Positions 34,793 through 43,267 of a DNA stretch of 64,000 bases are shown here, in pieces. Origin of the DNA: CAJUPY01 sp051871275 (GTDB lineage: Bacteria; Bacteroidota; Bacteroidia; Bacteroidales; Muribaculaceae); the NCBI GenBank assembly GCA_051871275.1, contig JBJECR010000116.1, forward strand, positions 1-64,000, read 5' to 3'. The first letter of the stretch is position 1. The number at the start of each line of letters is the position of its first letter. Position numbers and translations under genes: made by a program. The notes beneath the pieces were generated by a model. That model saw only the letters and a list, made by a program, of their open reading frames with translations. It made no database searches and was not told the origin of the DNA.

Positions 34793-34912
34793 CCGCAGAT
34801 TTTGCGGCAAATTTAGGTAAAAAATACCGCAAAACAAACTTTTTTGCTTAAAAATGGCTGATTTTAGACTTTTTGCGGTGTTTTCAGGCAAATAATGCCG
34901 CAGATTTTGCGG
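34793..34912. repeat. Pair of CCGCA-N5-TGCGG dyads upstream of Fic
   Basis: The same 15-bp dyad CCGCAGATTTTGCGG occurs at 34793-34807 and 34898-34912, exactly 105 bp apart (ten helical turns). Half sites lie between them (CCGCA 34827-34831, TGCGG 34874-34878). This covers most of the gap between recQ and the Fic gene. Confidence 0.75.
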
Positions 34913-34950
34913 TGTTTTGCTTGCGAATTTGGGATATTGGACTAATTGGT

Positions 34951-36903
34951 CTAATTGGACTTATTAGTTAAGATTATGCCTGAAATTTTGATTTTACCTT
35001 CATCTGCAAGGCGGCGGAGAGCCTCAATTGTGGCTTCACGCTCTTTCTCGGAGGCGACACCAAGGAGAGAAAGAAGTTCCGGCAGCGAAATTTGACTTCG
35101 CTCGGAAAGAATAGTCGCCACTTGTGAGAAAAGAGAGGATTGCTGTACCTTTGGAGCAGACACCTGCCCTTTTATTTCTTTGACTGTGCGGCAATAATCA
35201 CATTTGCCACATGGCTCCGTTTTCTGCCCGAAATATTCCAGCATAATCTCAACTCGGCAACGGCCATGCGAAAAGGCAAAACGCTTTATGGATTCTATCC
35301 GCTCCTTCATTTGGTTCATTCTGTCCTCATACACCGTCAGGGGAATGGAAACGTATTTTTCTTCCTCGCGTGCAGTGGTGAAAAGGATGTATGGACAAGT
35401 GCGACGCGGCACATAGTGGAGCACGTGCATACGAGAGAGAAGAAGCAATGCCTGATAAACTTGCTCTTGCGTCATTTTCAGGCGGTTTGCTATAGATGCT
35501 TCGCTGATATAGACATAGTCTGCAAACAATCCTGCACACGTTCTGAGCAATGCCATGAGGACGCGATCCGCATCATCTGGCAAATCCAGGGAATACAGGT
35601 CCTCACGCGTCATTATCATCATCACTCTTGCCTGAGAGGCGGTATCCTCGTTGTACTCCAAGTAGCCGGACTGAGTGAGAATGGTGAGTGCACGTTGCAC
35701 GGGTGCTTGCTTGAGATTGTTTATTCGGCAAAACTCACGGATGTCAAATTCATAAAGGCTCAAATAGCCTGAGCCAACCGCCACATTGAGAAATACGGAT
35801 ACAAGGGTGTAAATGCGGCGAATAAAATCTTTGTCCGTGTAAGACTCCGATATTCTGCGGGAAAGTGTGCTACGGTCGTAATTATTAGTAAGCATCACGG
35901 CAAAGGACGGTTTGCCGTCACGTCCTGCACGTCCCGCCTCCTGGTAGTATTCCTCCAGCGAAGAAGGGATATCGTAGTGCAAAACTATTCTCACGTCAGG
36001 CTTGTCAATACCCATACCGAAAGCCGTTGTGGCAACAATAATACGTGTTTCACCGCTTTTCCACTTGTTTTGCCGTTCGTTTTTCTCTTCCGGTGAAAGT
36101 CCTGCATGGTATGCTTCAGCGGAAATCCCCTCATTCACAAGTGCTTCCGCCAGTTCTGACGTACGTTTTCTGGAGCGGACATAGACAATACCCGTGCCTT
36201 GCACATTATTTAATATGTGGCACATTTGTGCAATTTTGTCTGTGGTGTTGCGTACGATATAGGAAATGTTTTGTCTCTCGAAACTGAGTGTAAACCGCTG
36301 TGCACCCTCTTTGAAGTTCAGTTTGGCACAAATATCGTCTGCCACGGCTTTTGTGGCGGAAGCGGTGAGTGCAATCACGGGGGCTTCCGGAAAAAGTTTA
36401 CGCAACGAACTGATTTTGAGGTAAGAAGGACGGAAATCATAGCCCCACTGAGAAATGCAGTGAGCCTCGTCAACCACTATCAGCCTCACGTCAAACATAC
36501 GCATAGTGTATTCCCACGTGGTGGATTGCAATTTTTCCGGTGAGACGTAGAGGAGTTTTACTTTTCCGTAGCGACACTTGTCAATAGCAAGGTCCGCCTC
36601 ACGTTTTGAAAGTCCGGAGTGAATAAAAGTGGCAGGAATATCTTTTGCACGGAGGTTGTCCACCTGGTCCTTCATAAGCGAAATAAGTGGCGTCACCACC
36701 ACAGTAATGCCGCCCAAAATAAGTGCCGGAACCTGAAAAGTGATGGATTTTCCGCCACCCGTGGGCATAAGTGCAAGAGTGTCACAGCCGGAAAGCACGG
36801 AGGATATGATATCTTCCTGCATAGGGCGGAAAGAATCATATCCCCAGTAGTCTTTAAGTACTTGTAGAGGAGAACAATCTTGTGAGGAGTGTTTTCTCGG
36901 CAT
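34951..36903 (-). CDS. recQ: ATP-dependent DNA helicase RecQ
   Basis: A 650-aa helicase: Walker A MPTGGGKSITFQVPAL, DEAHCISQWGYDFRPSY (DEAH box plus aromatic-rich loop), GRAGRDG motif VI, a Zn-binding Cys set ending in CGKCDYCR, and a C-terminal winged-helix region. It unwinds DNA 3'-5' in recombination and fork repair. The start codon overlaps the recJ stop by one base (TAATG), so the two repair genes form an operon. The ~50-residue C-terminal tail suggests a short or absent HRDC domain. Confidence 0.95.
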   Translation of the reverse strand: MPRKHSSQDCSPLQVLKDYWGYDSFRPMQEDIISSVLSGCDTLALMPTGGGKSITFQVPALILGGITVVVTPLISLMKDQVDNLRAKDIPATFIHSGLSKREADLAIDKCRYGKVKLLYVSPEKLQSTTWEYTMRMFDVRLIVVDEAHCISQWGYDFRPSYLKISSLRKLFPEAPVIALTASATKAVADDICAKLNFKEGAQRFTLSFERQNISYIVRNTTDKIAQMCHILNNVQGTGIVYVRSRKRTSELAEALVNEGISAEAYHAGLSPEEKNERQNKWKSGETRIIVATTAFGMGIDKPDVRIVLHYDIPSSLEEYYQEAGRAGRDGKPSFAVMLTNNYDRSTLSRRISESYTDKDFIRRIYTLVSVFLNVAVGSGYLSLYEFDIREFCRINNLKQAPVQRALTILTQSGYLEYNEDTASQARVMMIMTREDLYSLDLPDDADRVLMALLRTCAGLFADYVYISEASIANRLKMTQEQVYQALLLLSRMHVLHYVPRRTCPYILFTTAREEEKYVSIPLTVYEDRMNQMKERIESIKRFAFSHGRCRVEIMLEYFGQKTEPCGKCDYCRTVKEIKGQVSAPKVQQSSLFSQVATILSERSQISLPELLSLLGVASEKEREATIEALRRLADEGKIKISGIILTNKSN

Positions 36904-38627
36904 TATTTCACCCTTATCTCCTTAACAAGCAACTGAATGGAATTTACAATGCCGTGATGACGGTTTTCCTCAATAGTGAAGCAGATGTCAAACGGCTTTT
37001 GAGAGTGAATATGGTCGAAATACTGCGCACTGTTAAAGGCAATACCGTTAAACACCTTTCCACAAGTATCGTCAACCAATTCCAGTTTCACATGTTCCAG
37101 ATTGCGTCCCACAAGTTTACTTGTGCCAAAGTCTATTACGCCTTTTGTGCAGAACACGGGCTTGTTGTTTCCCGGACCGAAGGGATTAAACTTATGGAGA
37201 ACGGAGATAAATTCCGGTGTGATGTCCGCAAAATTGATGTTTGTGTCTATGTCTATTTGCGGGCGAAGCTGTGAGGGAAGAATGTTTGCAGACACGTATT
37301 CCTCAAAACGGCGAGTAAATTCCGGTATATTTTCTTCCTTGAGCGAAAGACCCACAGCATAGGGGTGTCCGCCAAAGTTTTCCAGCAAATCGCGAGCGGA
37401 ATCCACAGCCTTGTAAATGTCAAAACCTTGCACGGAACGTGAAGAACCTGTTGCAAGACCGTCGGAAAGCGTGAGCACCACGGAGGGCTTGTAATAGAGT
37501 TCCGTAAGGCGTGATGCCACGATGCCTATAATACCCTTGTGCCAGTCTTTATTATAAATTACAATAGACTTTTTGTCGGAATCTTTTTCTCCGCGAGATT
37601 CAAGGATGGCATTAGCCTCGTCTGTGATACGCTTGTCAAGTTCTTTGCGGTCCTTGTTGTACTGGTCTATATTCTTGCCTTTTTCGTAAGCCTCTGCAAT
37701 ATCGCGAGACACGAGGAGTTCCACAGCCTCACTACCGCTCTGCATACGTCCGGAAGCATTTATTCTGGGACCGATTTTGAAAATCAGGTCGCTCACAGTA
37801 ATTTCCTTTCCTCCGAGTTGGCAAATCTTGGCAATTGCACGCAGACCCACGTTTGGATTTGAATTAAGTCTCTTCAATCCATAGTAAGTCATAATTCTGT
37901 TTTCGTCTATCATAGGCACTATGTCTGCCGCAATGCTGACAGCCACCAGATCCAACATTCCCTCCAGGTCCGTTTGGCTGATGCCGTTACTGATAGAAAA
38001 CGCTTGCATAAACTTATACCCTACTCCACAGCCGGAAAGTTCGTGGAAAGGATACGGACTGCCTTCAATTTTAGGATTCAGAATTGCACAAGCTTTTGGG
38101 AGTTGCTCGTCAGGCACATGGTGGTCGCAGATAATAAAATCAATACCTTTTGAGCGAGCATATTCCACCTCCTCGTTAGCCTTGATACCACAGTCAAGTA
38201 TTATCACAAGTTTTACTCCTTGCTCGGCAAATTCGTCAATAGCACGGAGCGATACGCCATATCCCTCATCATATCTTGTGGGGATATAAAAATCAATGTT
38301 GGAATAATAGATACGGAGGTACTTATACACGAGTGCCACGGCAGTGGTGCCGTCAACATCGTAGTCGCCGAATACCATTATTCTCTCCTTAGACCCCATA
38401 GCACGGTTGAGCCTAGTCACGGCTTTATCCATGTCGGGCATTAGGAACGGGTCATGCAAATCAGACAAGGAAGGACGGAAAAATTTTTCCGCTTCGCTTA
38501 TCGTCTTTATCCCACGCTGCACTAATAGCTCACCGACGGGCGGACAGGAAGCATAGCGTTCTGCTAACGCCGCCTCCGCTTTTTGCTCTTCTGTAGAAAG
38601 GGGTAAATAGTTCCATTTCTTGGTCAT
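36903..38627 (-). CDS. recJ: Single-stranded-DNA-specific exonuclease RecJ
   Basis: 574 aa with DHH-superfamily motifs: VFGDYDVDGTTAVAL (motif I/II), ILDCGIK, FIICDHHVP (motif III), the INASGRMQSG linker and the DHHA1 domain with GIVASRL and GGHPYAVGLS. It degrades 5' ends of ssDNA in recombinational and base-excision repair. It heads the recJ-recQ operon, with a -7 box at 38845-38852 and an unusually long leader of about 210 nt. Confidence 0.95.
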   Translation of the reverse strand: MTKKWNYLPLSTEEQKAEAALAERYASCPPVGELLVQRGIKTISEAEKFFRPSLSDLHDPFLMPDMDKAVTRLNRAMGSKERIMVFGDYDVDGTTAVALVYKYLRIYYSNIDFYIPTRYDEGYGVSLRAIDEFAEQGVKLVIILDCGIKANEEVEYARSKGIDFIICDHHVPDEQLPKACAILNPKIEGSPYPFHELSGCGVGYKFMQAFSISNGISQTDLEGMLDLVAVSIAADIVPMIDENRIMTYYGLKRLNSNPNVGLRAIAKICQLGGKEITVSDLIFKIGPRINASGRMQSGSEAVELLVSRDIAEAYEKGKNIDQYNKDRKELDKRITDEANAILESRGEKDSDKKSIVIYNKDWHKGIIGIVASRLTELYYKPSVVLTLSDGLATGSSRSVQGFDIYKAVDSARDLLENFGGHPYAVGLSLKEENIPEFTRRFEEYVSANILPSQLRPQIDIDTNINFADITPEFISVLHKFNPFGPGNNKPVFCTKGVIDFGTSKLVGRNLEHVKLELVDDTCGKVFNGIAFNSAQYFDHIHSQKPFDICFTIEENRHHGIVNSIQLLVKEIRVK

Positions 38628-38852
38628 TTATGTTGTTTTTTTTTATTATCAAAGGGAGGCACGCACAAATGGTATTAGCAGGCTTTCACCTGTCAGCGTG
38701 AGGAGAGGGAAATATGTCATATATATGTTTACGCAGTGCTTTAATTATGCTAAAACACTGGTATATAACACTTTATGCGGCATAGGCTTTCCGGTTTATA
38801 AGGAGAGACAGAATCAGCCTTTTGCACCGCTATTCTTTAATTTGCAAAATTA
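38628..38852 (-). promoter_or_regulatory. recJ promoter and long 5' leader
   Basis: The -7 box TAATTTTG (minus, 38845-38852) lies about 218 nt before the recJ ATG. The leader contains small hairpins (for example CAGG-TGAAA-CCTG) but no riboswitch consensus I recognise. No terminator with a U-run is seen on the minus strand. Confidence 0.4.
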
Positions 38853-38924
38853 GCAATTTTTTTTGGCTCTACAGTAATACATTATGCTAAATAATCAAAA
38901 AAAATTTCGGACATATATAAAATG

Positions 38925-38961
38925 AAGGCAGGCCGGGAGAATATTTCCTGACCTGCCTTTT
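38925..38961 (-). terminator. Terminator after the T9SS cargo gene
   Basis: AAGGCAGG (38925-38932) pairs with CCTGCCTT (38952-38959). On the minus strand the stem is followed by CATTTTAT, so it can terminate the gene ending at 39010. The plus-strand side also has a T-run. Confidence 0.6.
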
Positions 38962-39009
38962 ATTATGCAAGCAAAAACTATCGTAAGTTTTGCTGATTAT
39001 TTTGCTGAA

Positions 39010-41394
39010 TTAGCGGGCAATTTTAGCTGTGGCAATTCCGTTTGCAGTGCGAGCTGTAACAACGTAAATGCCTGTTGTGAGATTGCTGATATTGAGTGAA
39101 GAGCCCTGAGCAGCGGCAACAATGCGTCCGCTCATGTCTGTCACTGTGATAGCAGCATCTTCACTTACACGGATAACGTTTCCGCTTACTGCGATAGCAG
39201 CATCACTGTCAGCTTTTACGGATTCCACACCACCTGTAACAAGTGAACAGCCATAGAACTGAAGATTGTCAAGTACGAGAGCATCACCCGGCTTGGAAAT
39301 CATACGGATTTGAATTTGAACTTCCGTTCCTTTATAACTTCCAAGGTTTACACCACGGTATTGGCGATTTGTGCCTTCAAGTAAAACTTCTGAAAGTTTA
39401 TCATAAGTTGAGCCCCATGTCGGGTCTTCGTAGAGAACACGAATCTGATAAGATTCAAAGAAATACGGACTGATAGAACCTGCATTCCAAACAAAGCAAG
39501 CATCGTCTGCTTCCACACTTACTGCCGGGAGAATACAAGAACGGTCAAGTTCTTCCACTCCGTCAACCCAAGATGAACCTGCAAACATTTTGGTGCCAAA
39601 GTATTCGTGTTCACCGATGTTTACGAGACCCCAACCGGTTTCGCCAAATTCTTCAACAGCACTTGAATTCAGTGTACCTTCATCTTCTACTATATATGTA
39701 AATTTTTCAGGAACCACACCGTCTTCAAAGTCGTATTCAATATCCGGATTGCCAAGAATGCGGAATGTTCTTGATAAAGTGTTGTTATCCGGATTCTTAT
39801 CACCGTCACAAGCAATAGAGATTTCTACAGTGTGTTCACCGGGAGCAAGGTCTGCGAGAAGACCATCAATAGAAATTTCTCTTTCTTCCTGTGCTGCAAA
39901 ATTCACAGTCATTGCAGGTTTGCTTGCGTCATCAACCTTTATTGTAACAGAAGTGCTTTGATTTGAAATACCAAGGTTTTTAGCTGTGAAAGTCACTTTC
40001 TGCGAAGACTTTATAGGAAGATAGTCTGTAGGGTTTATCAAAGTGAGAGCGGCAACATCAACGTCTGTGCTTTCAACACGTTCAAAGCTGAGGTCGTCGA
40101 TAGTAATCCAGTTTTCATCTTTGTCTGAGAATGCATAGAAGCCGAAATATACAGTTTGAGCCTTATCAAATTTTATGATATTGATAGATTCCTCGTATGC
40201 ACTGCGAGCGAAAGGAGCATATTCCACAACCTTGTTTGTCATAGCTTCCGGATCGCAAGCATTGCCATAATATACAGCAAGTTTTTCCGGGTGACTGTCA
40301 TCGCCGGAATACCAGAATTTGAGTGCATAATATCCCGGTTCAACCTTTATAGGCTCAAGGATAAACCAGTCGTCGGCATTATTGTTTTTATCGTAGTTGT
40401 AACCAAGGAAACCGACACCTGTGCGAGCCATAGAGAACCACATAGAACCCACACCAATTTCCCAGTCACCGTCATCTTCATTGAGGTTGAAAGATTTACA
40501 TTCGTCAAGGTATTCACCCGGTTCAAAACCAGTGAAATACGGAACAGTTGCTTCAGCAATGTGGCGTACGGATGTTGATGCCGTGTTATTTGATGCTTCA
40601 ATATCGTTTGCCACTTCCACTGTAACAGACACGTTGTAGAGTTCTCTCGGTGTTGAAAGGTCTGCTTTTGCATTAAATGTGTATTCTTTGCTTTCACCTG
40701 CTTTCAACTGTTCATTAACAGTCTCTGTAGCAACATTTTCACCATTTACGGCAAACGAGAGAGAGTATGAATCCACATCATCTATACCAACATTTTCAAC
40801 TTTTACGGTTACCGCTTCTTCTGCAAGATTTTTTCCTGAAATCGGTGACAAAATTTCAGTAACTGCAAGGTCTGCAATAGAACTTGCATCTTCAATGCTG
40901 AAAGAATTGATATACAAACGCCAGCGGTCCGGCTCGGAAATAGCATGAACGCCAAAACGATATTCTTGTCCCGCATTCAATTCCAATATGGTATAAAAGC
41001 CATATAATTTATCTTCCAAGTCTTTGTGCGAACCCAACACTGTTGTCATTGAAGCAACGTCTGTGGAAGTACCCAGGCATAATTCCGCTGCTTCCTTGTA
41101 ATAACTACCTTTGAAACCATAGCGGACAAGATAACGTCCACTTGCCGTAGGAACAAAAGCGGGTGATATCAACCAGTCATCAGCTTGATTTGAGGAGTCA
41201 TAAGAATAATATACACGCAAGCCTTCATCGTTATCTGCAGAATATCCCCACGTCTTACCATCATTGTTTGCGTCAACAACAGTCCAGCTTGCAAAACCTT
41301 CCTCTGTGTTGAAATCTGCTGTGTAAAAAGCTTCACCGGCATTCGCAACTGTCGCAACAGCCAATGCCACTAAATAAGTAAAAAATTTCTTCAT
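39010..41394 (-). CDS. Secreted multidomain adhesin-like protein with T9SS sorting domain
   Basis: This 794-aa protein has a signal peptide (MKKFFTYLVALAVATVANA) and three jelly-roll choice-of-anchor/cleaved-adhesin-like modules (FYTADFNTEEGFASWTVVD near 23; PYFTGFEPGEYLDECKSFN near 285; IEYDFEDGVVPEKFTY near 553). CARDB-like Ig modules lie between them (DLAVTEILSPISGKN; DVDVAALTLINPTDYL). The C-terminus (GNVIRVSEDAAITVTDMSG...LTTGIYVVTA) is a type A T9SS sorting domain. It is exported by Sec and T9SS to the cell surface; the ligand is unknown. A -7 box TAATTTTG at 41434-41441 (minus) lies 40 nt upstream. Confidence 0.85.
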   Translation of the reverse strand: MKKFFTYLVALAVATVANAGEAFYTADFNTEEGFASWTVVDANNDGKTWGYSADNDEGLRVYYSYDSSNQADDWLISPAFVPTASGRYLVRYGFKGSYYKEAAELCLGTSTDVASMTTVLGSHKDLEDKLYGFYTILELNAGQEYRFGVHAISEPDRWRLYINSFSIEDASSIADLAVTEILSPISGKNLAEEAVTVKVENVGIDDVDSYSLSFAVNGENVATETVNEQLKAGESKEYTFNAKADLSTPRELYNVSVTVEVANDIEASNNTASTSVRHIAEATVPYFTGFEPGEYLDECKSFNLNEDDGDWEIGVGSMWFSMARTGVGFLGYNYDKNNNADDWFILEPIKVEPGYYALKFWYSGDDSHPEKLAVYYGNACDPEAMTNKVVEYAPFARSAYEESINIIKFDKAQTVYFGFYAFSDKDENWITIDDLSFERVESTDVDVAALTLINPTDYLPIKSSQKVTFTAKNLGISNQSTSVTIKVDDASKPAMTVNFAAQEEREISIDGLLADLAPGEHTVEISIACDGDKNPDNNTLSRTFRILGNPDIEYDFEDGVVPEKFTYIVEDEGTLNSSAVEEFGETGWGLVNIGEHEYFGTKMFAGSSWVDGVEELDRSCILPAVSVEADDACFVWNAGSISPYFFESYQIRVLYEDPTWGSTYDKLSEVLLEGTNRQYRGVNLGSYKGTEVQIQIRMISKPGDALVLDNLQFYGCSLVTGGVESVKADSDAAIAVSGNVIRVSEDAAITVTDMSGRIVAAAQGSSLNISNLTTGIYVVTARTANGIATAKIAR

Positions 41395-41509
41395 AAGGTT
41401 ATGATTTTTGTTAATAATAAATTAATTTGGGCGCAAAATTAGTAAAAATAATTCTTTTTATGCTATTTTTTTGAATTTTACGATGAAATTTGGTTCTTGA
41501 AAATTGTCT

Positions 41510-41547
41510 ATTTGAAATTTACTGCAAATTTGCAGTAAATTTCAAAT
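41510..41547. repeat. 38-bp perfect palindrome
   Basis: The left arm ATTTGAAATTTACTGCAAA and right arm TTTGCAGTAAATTTCAAAT are exact reverse complements with no loop. It sits between two divergent promoters. It may be a protein-binding site or form a cruciform; it is not followed by a T-run on either side. Confidence 0.85.
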
Positions 41548-41612
41548 GGGATTTTGCCTCAGAATTTTTCTTGATGAGGAATGAGCGAAAGTGCGGAGAA
41601 AACGAGGAAAAT

Positions 41613-41688
41613 GGAATAAGTGGGTGTTTTTATGCCATAAAAATCGGAATAAGTGGCTTAAAATGGTATTAAAAAAACGGAATAAGTC
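41613..41688 (+). repeat. Three GGAATAAGT direct repeats at 33-bp spacing
   Basis: GGAATAAGTGG at 41613 and 41646 and GGAATAAGTC at 41679 are exactly 33 bp apart (three helical turns). They end 32 bp before the -7 box of the ATPase gene at 41750. Confidence 0.75.
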
Positions 41689-41749
41689 ATTTTTTTCTTG
41701 GAAAAATGAGATTTTTAATATAGTTTTGCAGTAAAATTAAAGGATAGCT

Positions 41750-43117
41750 ATGCTTGAAAGAAAATTCACTTCATATCTGGAACGTTTCCTCAAAGAAGAG
41801 CGAAACAAAATACTCCTTGTGAATGGAGCCAGACAAATAGGAAAATCATACCTAATCCGCTACGTAGGCAAGAAAATGTTTACCCATTTCGTGGAGATAA
41901 ACCTCAAAGAAGATGCGGAAGGCGACAAAGTATTTGCCGATGTTCATTCAACAGACGACCTCTATATGCGTTTGAGTAATTACTATTCACAGCCATTAGG
42001 AGATAACGAGGACACACTAATATTTCTGGACGAAATTCAAAGCTATCCGCACCTAATGACTATGCTGAAGTTTCTCAATCAAGAATCACGCTACAGATTT
42101 ATAGCCAGCGGTTCCCAATTAGGCGTAGCCTTACATCAGACACCATCCGTACCAATTGGCAGTGTGACTATTGAGCAAATGTATCCTCTTGATTTTGAGG
42201 AGTTTTTATGGGCAACAGGTGTTGGCAAGGAATGGATAGAAAATTTGTATGAACATTTTAAGCAAGAAAAGCCGTTAGAGGAAGATACACATAATTTTTT
42301 ACTGAAACGATTCCAATATTATCTGCTTGTGGGAGGTATGCCGGAGGCTGTCAATAATTATCTTGCAGACAGAAATATTACTCGTGTCCGACAAACTCAT
42401 AGAGATATACATAACTTATACAGCATAGACGCCTCACAATACGATGAGGAACACAAACTGAAAATTCGTAAAATTTACGACCTTGTGCCAAGCAATCTGG
42501 AAAATAAGAAAAAACGCATAGTATATAAAAACATTGAGGGCATGAAAGGAAAAACTTTTTCTGACTACGCAGAAGAATTTGAGTACTTGACAAATTCCGG
42601 TGTTGCTCTACAGGTATCCGCTATCAGCAATCCACGTTTTCCTCTTTTGGAATCAGAACAAAAACAATTGGTTAAACTATATCTTAATGACGTGGGCTTG
42701 CTGACAAATCTTCTCTACGGATTAAACGTTAATGCCGTGCTGCAAGACATTAAAAGTATAAACCTCGGTACGGTGTATGAATCTGTGGTTGCACAAGAAC
42801 TTGCAGCACACGGTTTCAAACTCCATTATTACGACAACAAGAAAAAAGGTGAAGTAGATTTCCTCATTGACGATTATAACACCTTGAATGTACTGCCATT
42901 AGAAATCAAATCCGGAAAAGACTACACTCAACATAGTGCACTCACTACATTCTTGGAAACCCCTGATTACTGCATTAATCGAGCTATTGTGTTTTCTAAT
43001 GAAAGAAACATTTTCACAAAGAAGGGTGTCACGTATCTCCCTATTTATTTTTGCATGTTTCTTAGCAACAATTGTGATGAAGAATCCATGATATTGCCGG
43101 AACTTCCGCAAATTTAA
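41750..43117 (+). CDS. AAA_14/DUF4143 ATPase, solitary copy 2
   Basis: 455 aa: Walker A NGARQIGKS (25-33), Walker B-like TLIFLDEIQ, sensor RFIASGSQLG, a central DUF4143 region (LLVGGMPEAVNNY), and a C-terminal PD-(D/E)XK-like core GEVDFLIDD / LPLEIKSGKDY (Asp, Glu-x-Lys). It is only distantly similar to the copy at 30159-31442. Function is unsettled. It stands alone with a TAGTTTTG promoter (41721-41728) behind its own 33-bp iterons. Confidence 0.85.
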   Translation: MLERKFTSYLERFLKEERNKILLVNGARQIGKSYLIRYVGKKMFTHFVEINLKEDAEGDKVFADVHSTDDLYMRLSNYYSQPLGDNEDTLIFLDEIQSYPHLMTMLKFLNQESRYRFIASGSQLGVALHQTPSVPIGSVTIEQMYPLDFEEFLWATGVGKEWIENLYEHFKQEKPLEEDTHNFLLKRFQYYLLVGGMPEAVNNYLADRNITRVRQTHRDIHNLYSIDASQYDEEHKLKIRKIYDLVPSNLENKKKRIVYKNIEGMKGKTFSDYAEEFEYLTNSGVALQVSAISNPRFPLLESEQKQLVKLYLNDVGLLTNLLYGLNVNAVLQDIKSINLGTVYESVVAQELAAHGFKLHYYDNKKKGEVDFLIDDYNTLNVLPLEIKSGKDYTQHSALTTFLETPDYCINRAIVFSNERNIFTKKGVTYLPIYFCMFLSNNCDEESMILPELPQI

Positions 43118-43186
43118 CAATACAAAATCAGCACTAATACTCTGATTTTCAAGGAAAAATATGCTTGTTTTTCAAAATTAAATAAA

Positions 43187-43230
43187 TTTATTTCAAATAA
43201 GTTTATTTCAAATAGATTTATTTCAAATAA
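43187..43230 (+). repeat. Three 15-bp direct repeats (TTTATTTCAAATA)
   Basis: TTTATTTCAAATA(A/G) starts at 43187, 43202 and 43217, period 15 bp. It ends 6 bp before the TAAATTTG -7 box (43237-43244) of the following ATPase gene. Confidence 0.8.
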
Positions 43231-43236
43231 AATTAT

Positions 43237-43244
43237 TAAATTTG
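43237..43244 (+). promoter_or_regulatory. -7 box TAAATTTG for the 373-aa ATPase
   Basis: Matches TAnnTTTG; 23 nt before the ATG at 43268 and directly after the 15-bp iterons, which would overlap the -33 region. Confidence 0.6.
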
Positions 43245-43267
43245 CGGAAAAAAAAAGTATAAACATT

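Larger units (their letters stand above)
41395..41749. other. Divergent intergenic region with two promoters, palindrome and iterons
   Basis: This 355-bp gap holds a minus-strand -7 box TAATTTTG (41434-41441) for the T9SS cargo gene, a 38-bp perfect palindrome (41510-41547), three 33-bp-spaced GGAATAAGT repeats (41613-41688), and a plus-strand -7 box TAGTTTTG (41721-41728) for the DUF4143 ATPase at 41750. Confidence 0.65.

Noticed and set aside
34769..34891. 41-residue N-terminal extension of the Fic protein
   Set aside because: The extra codons fall in the AT-rich dyad region, lack family similarity, and the Fic-like N-terminus begins at MYIHEHTNWTNF.
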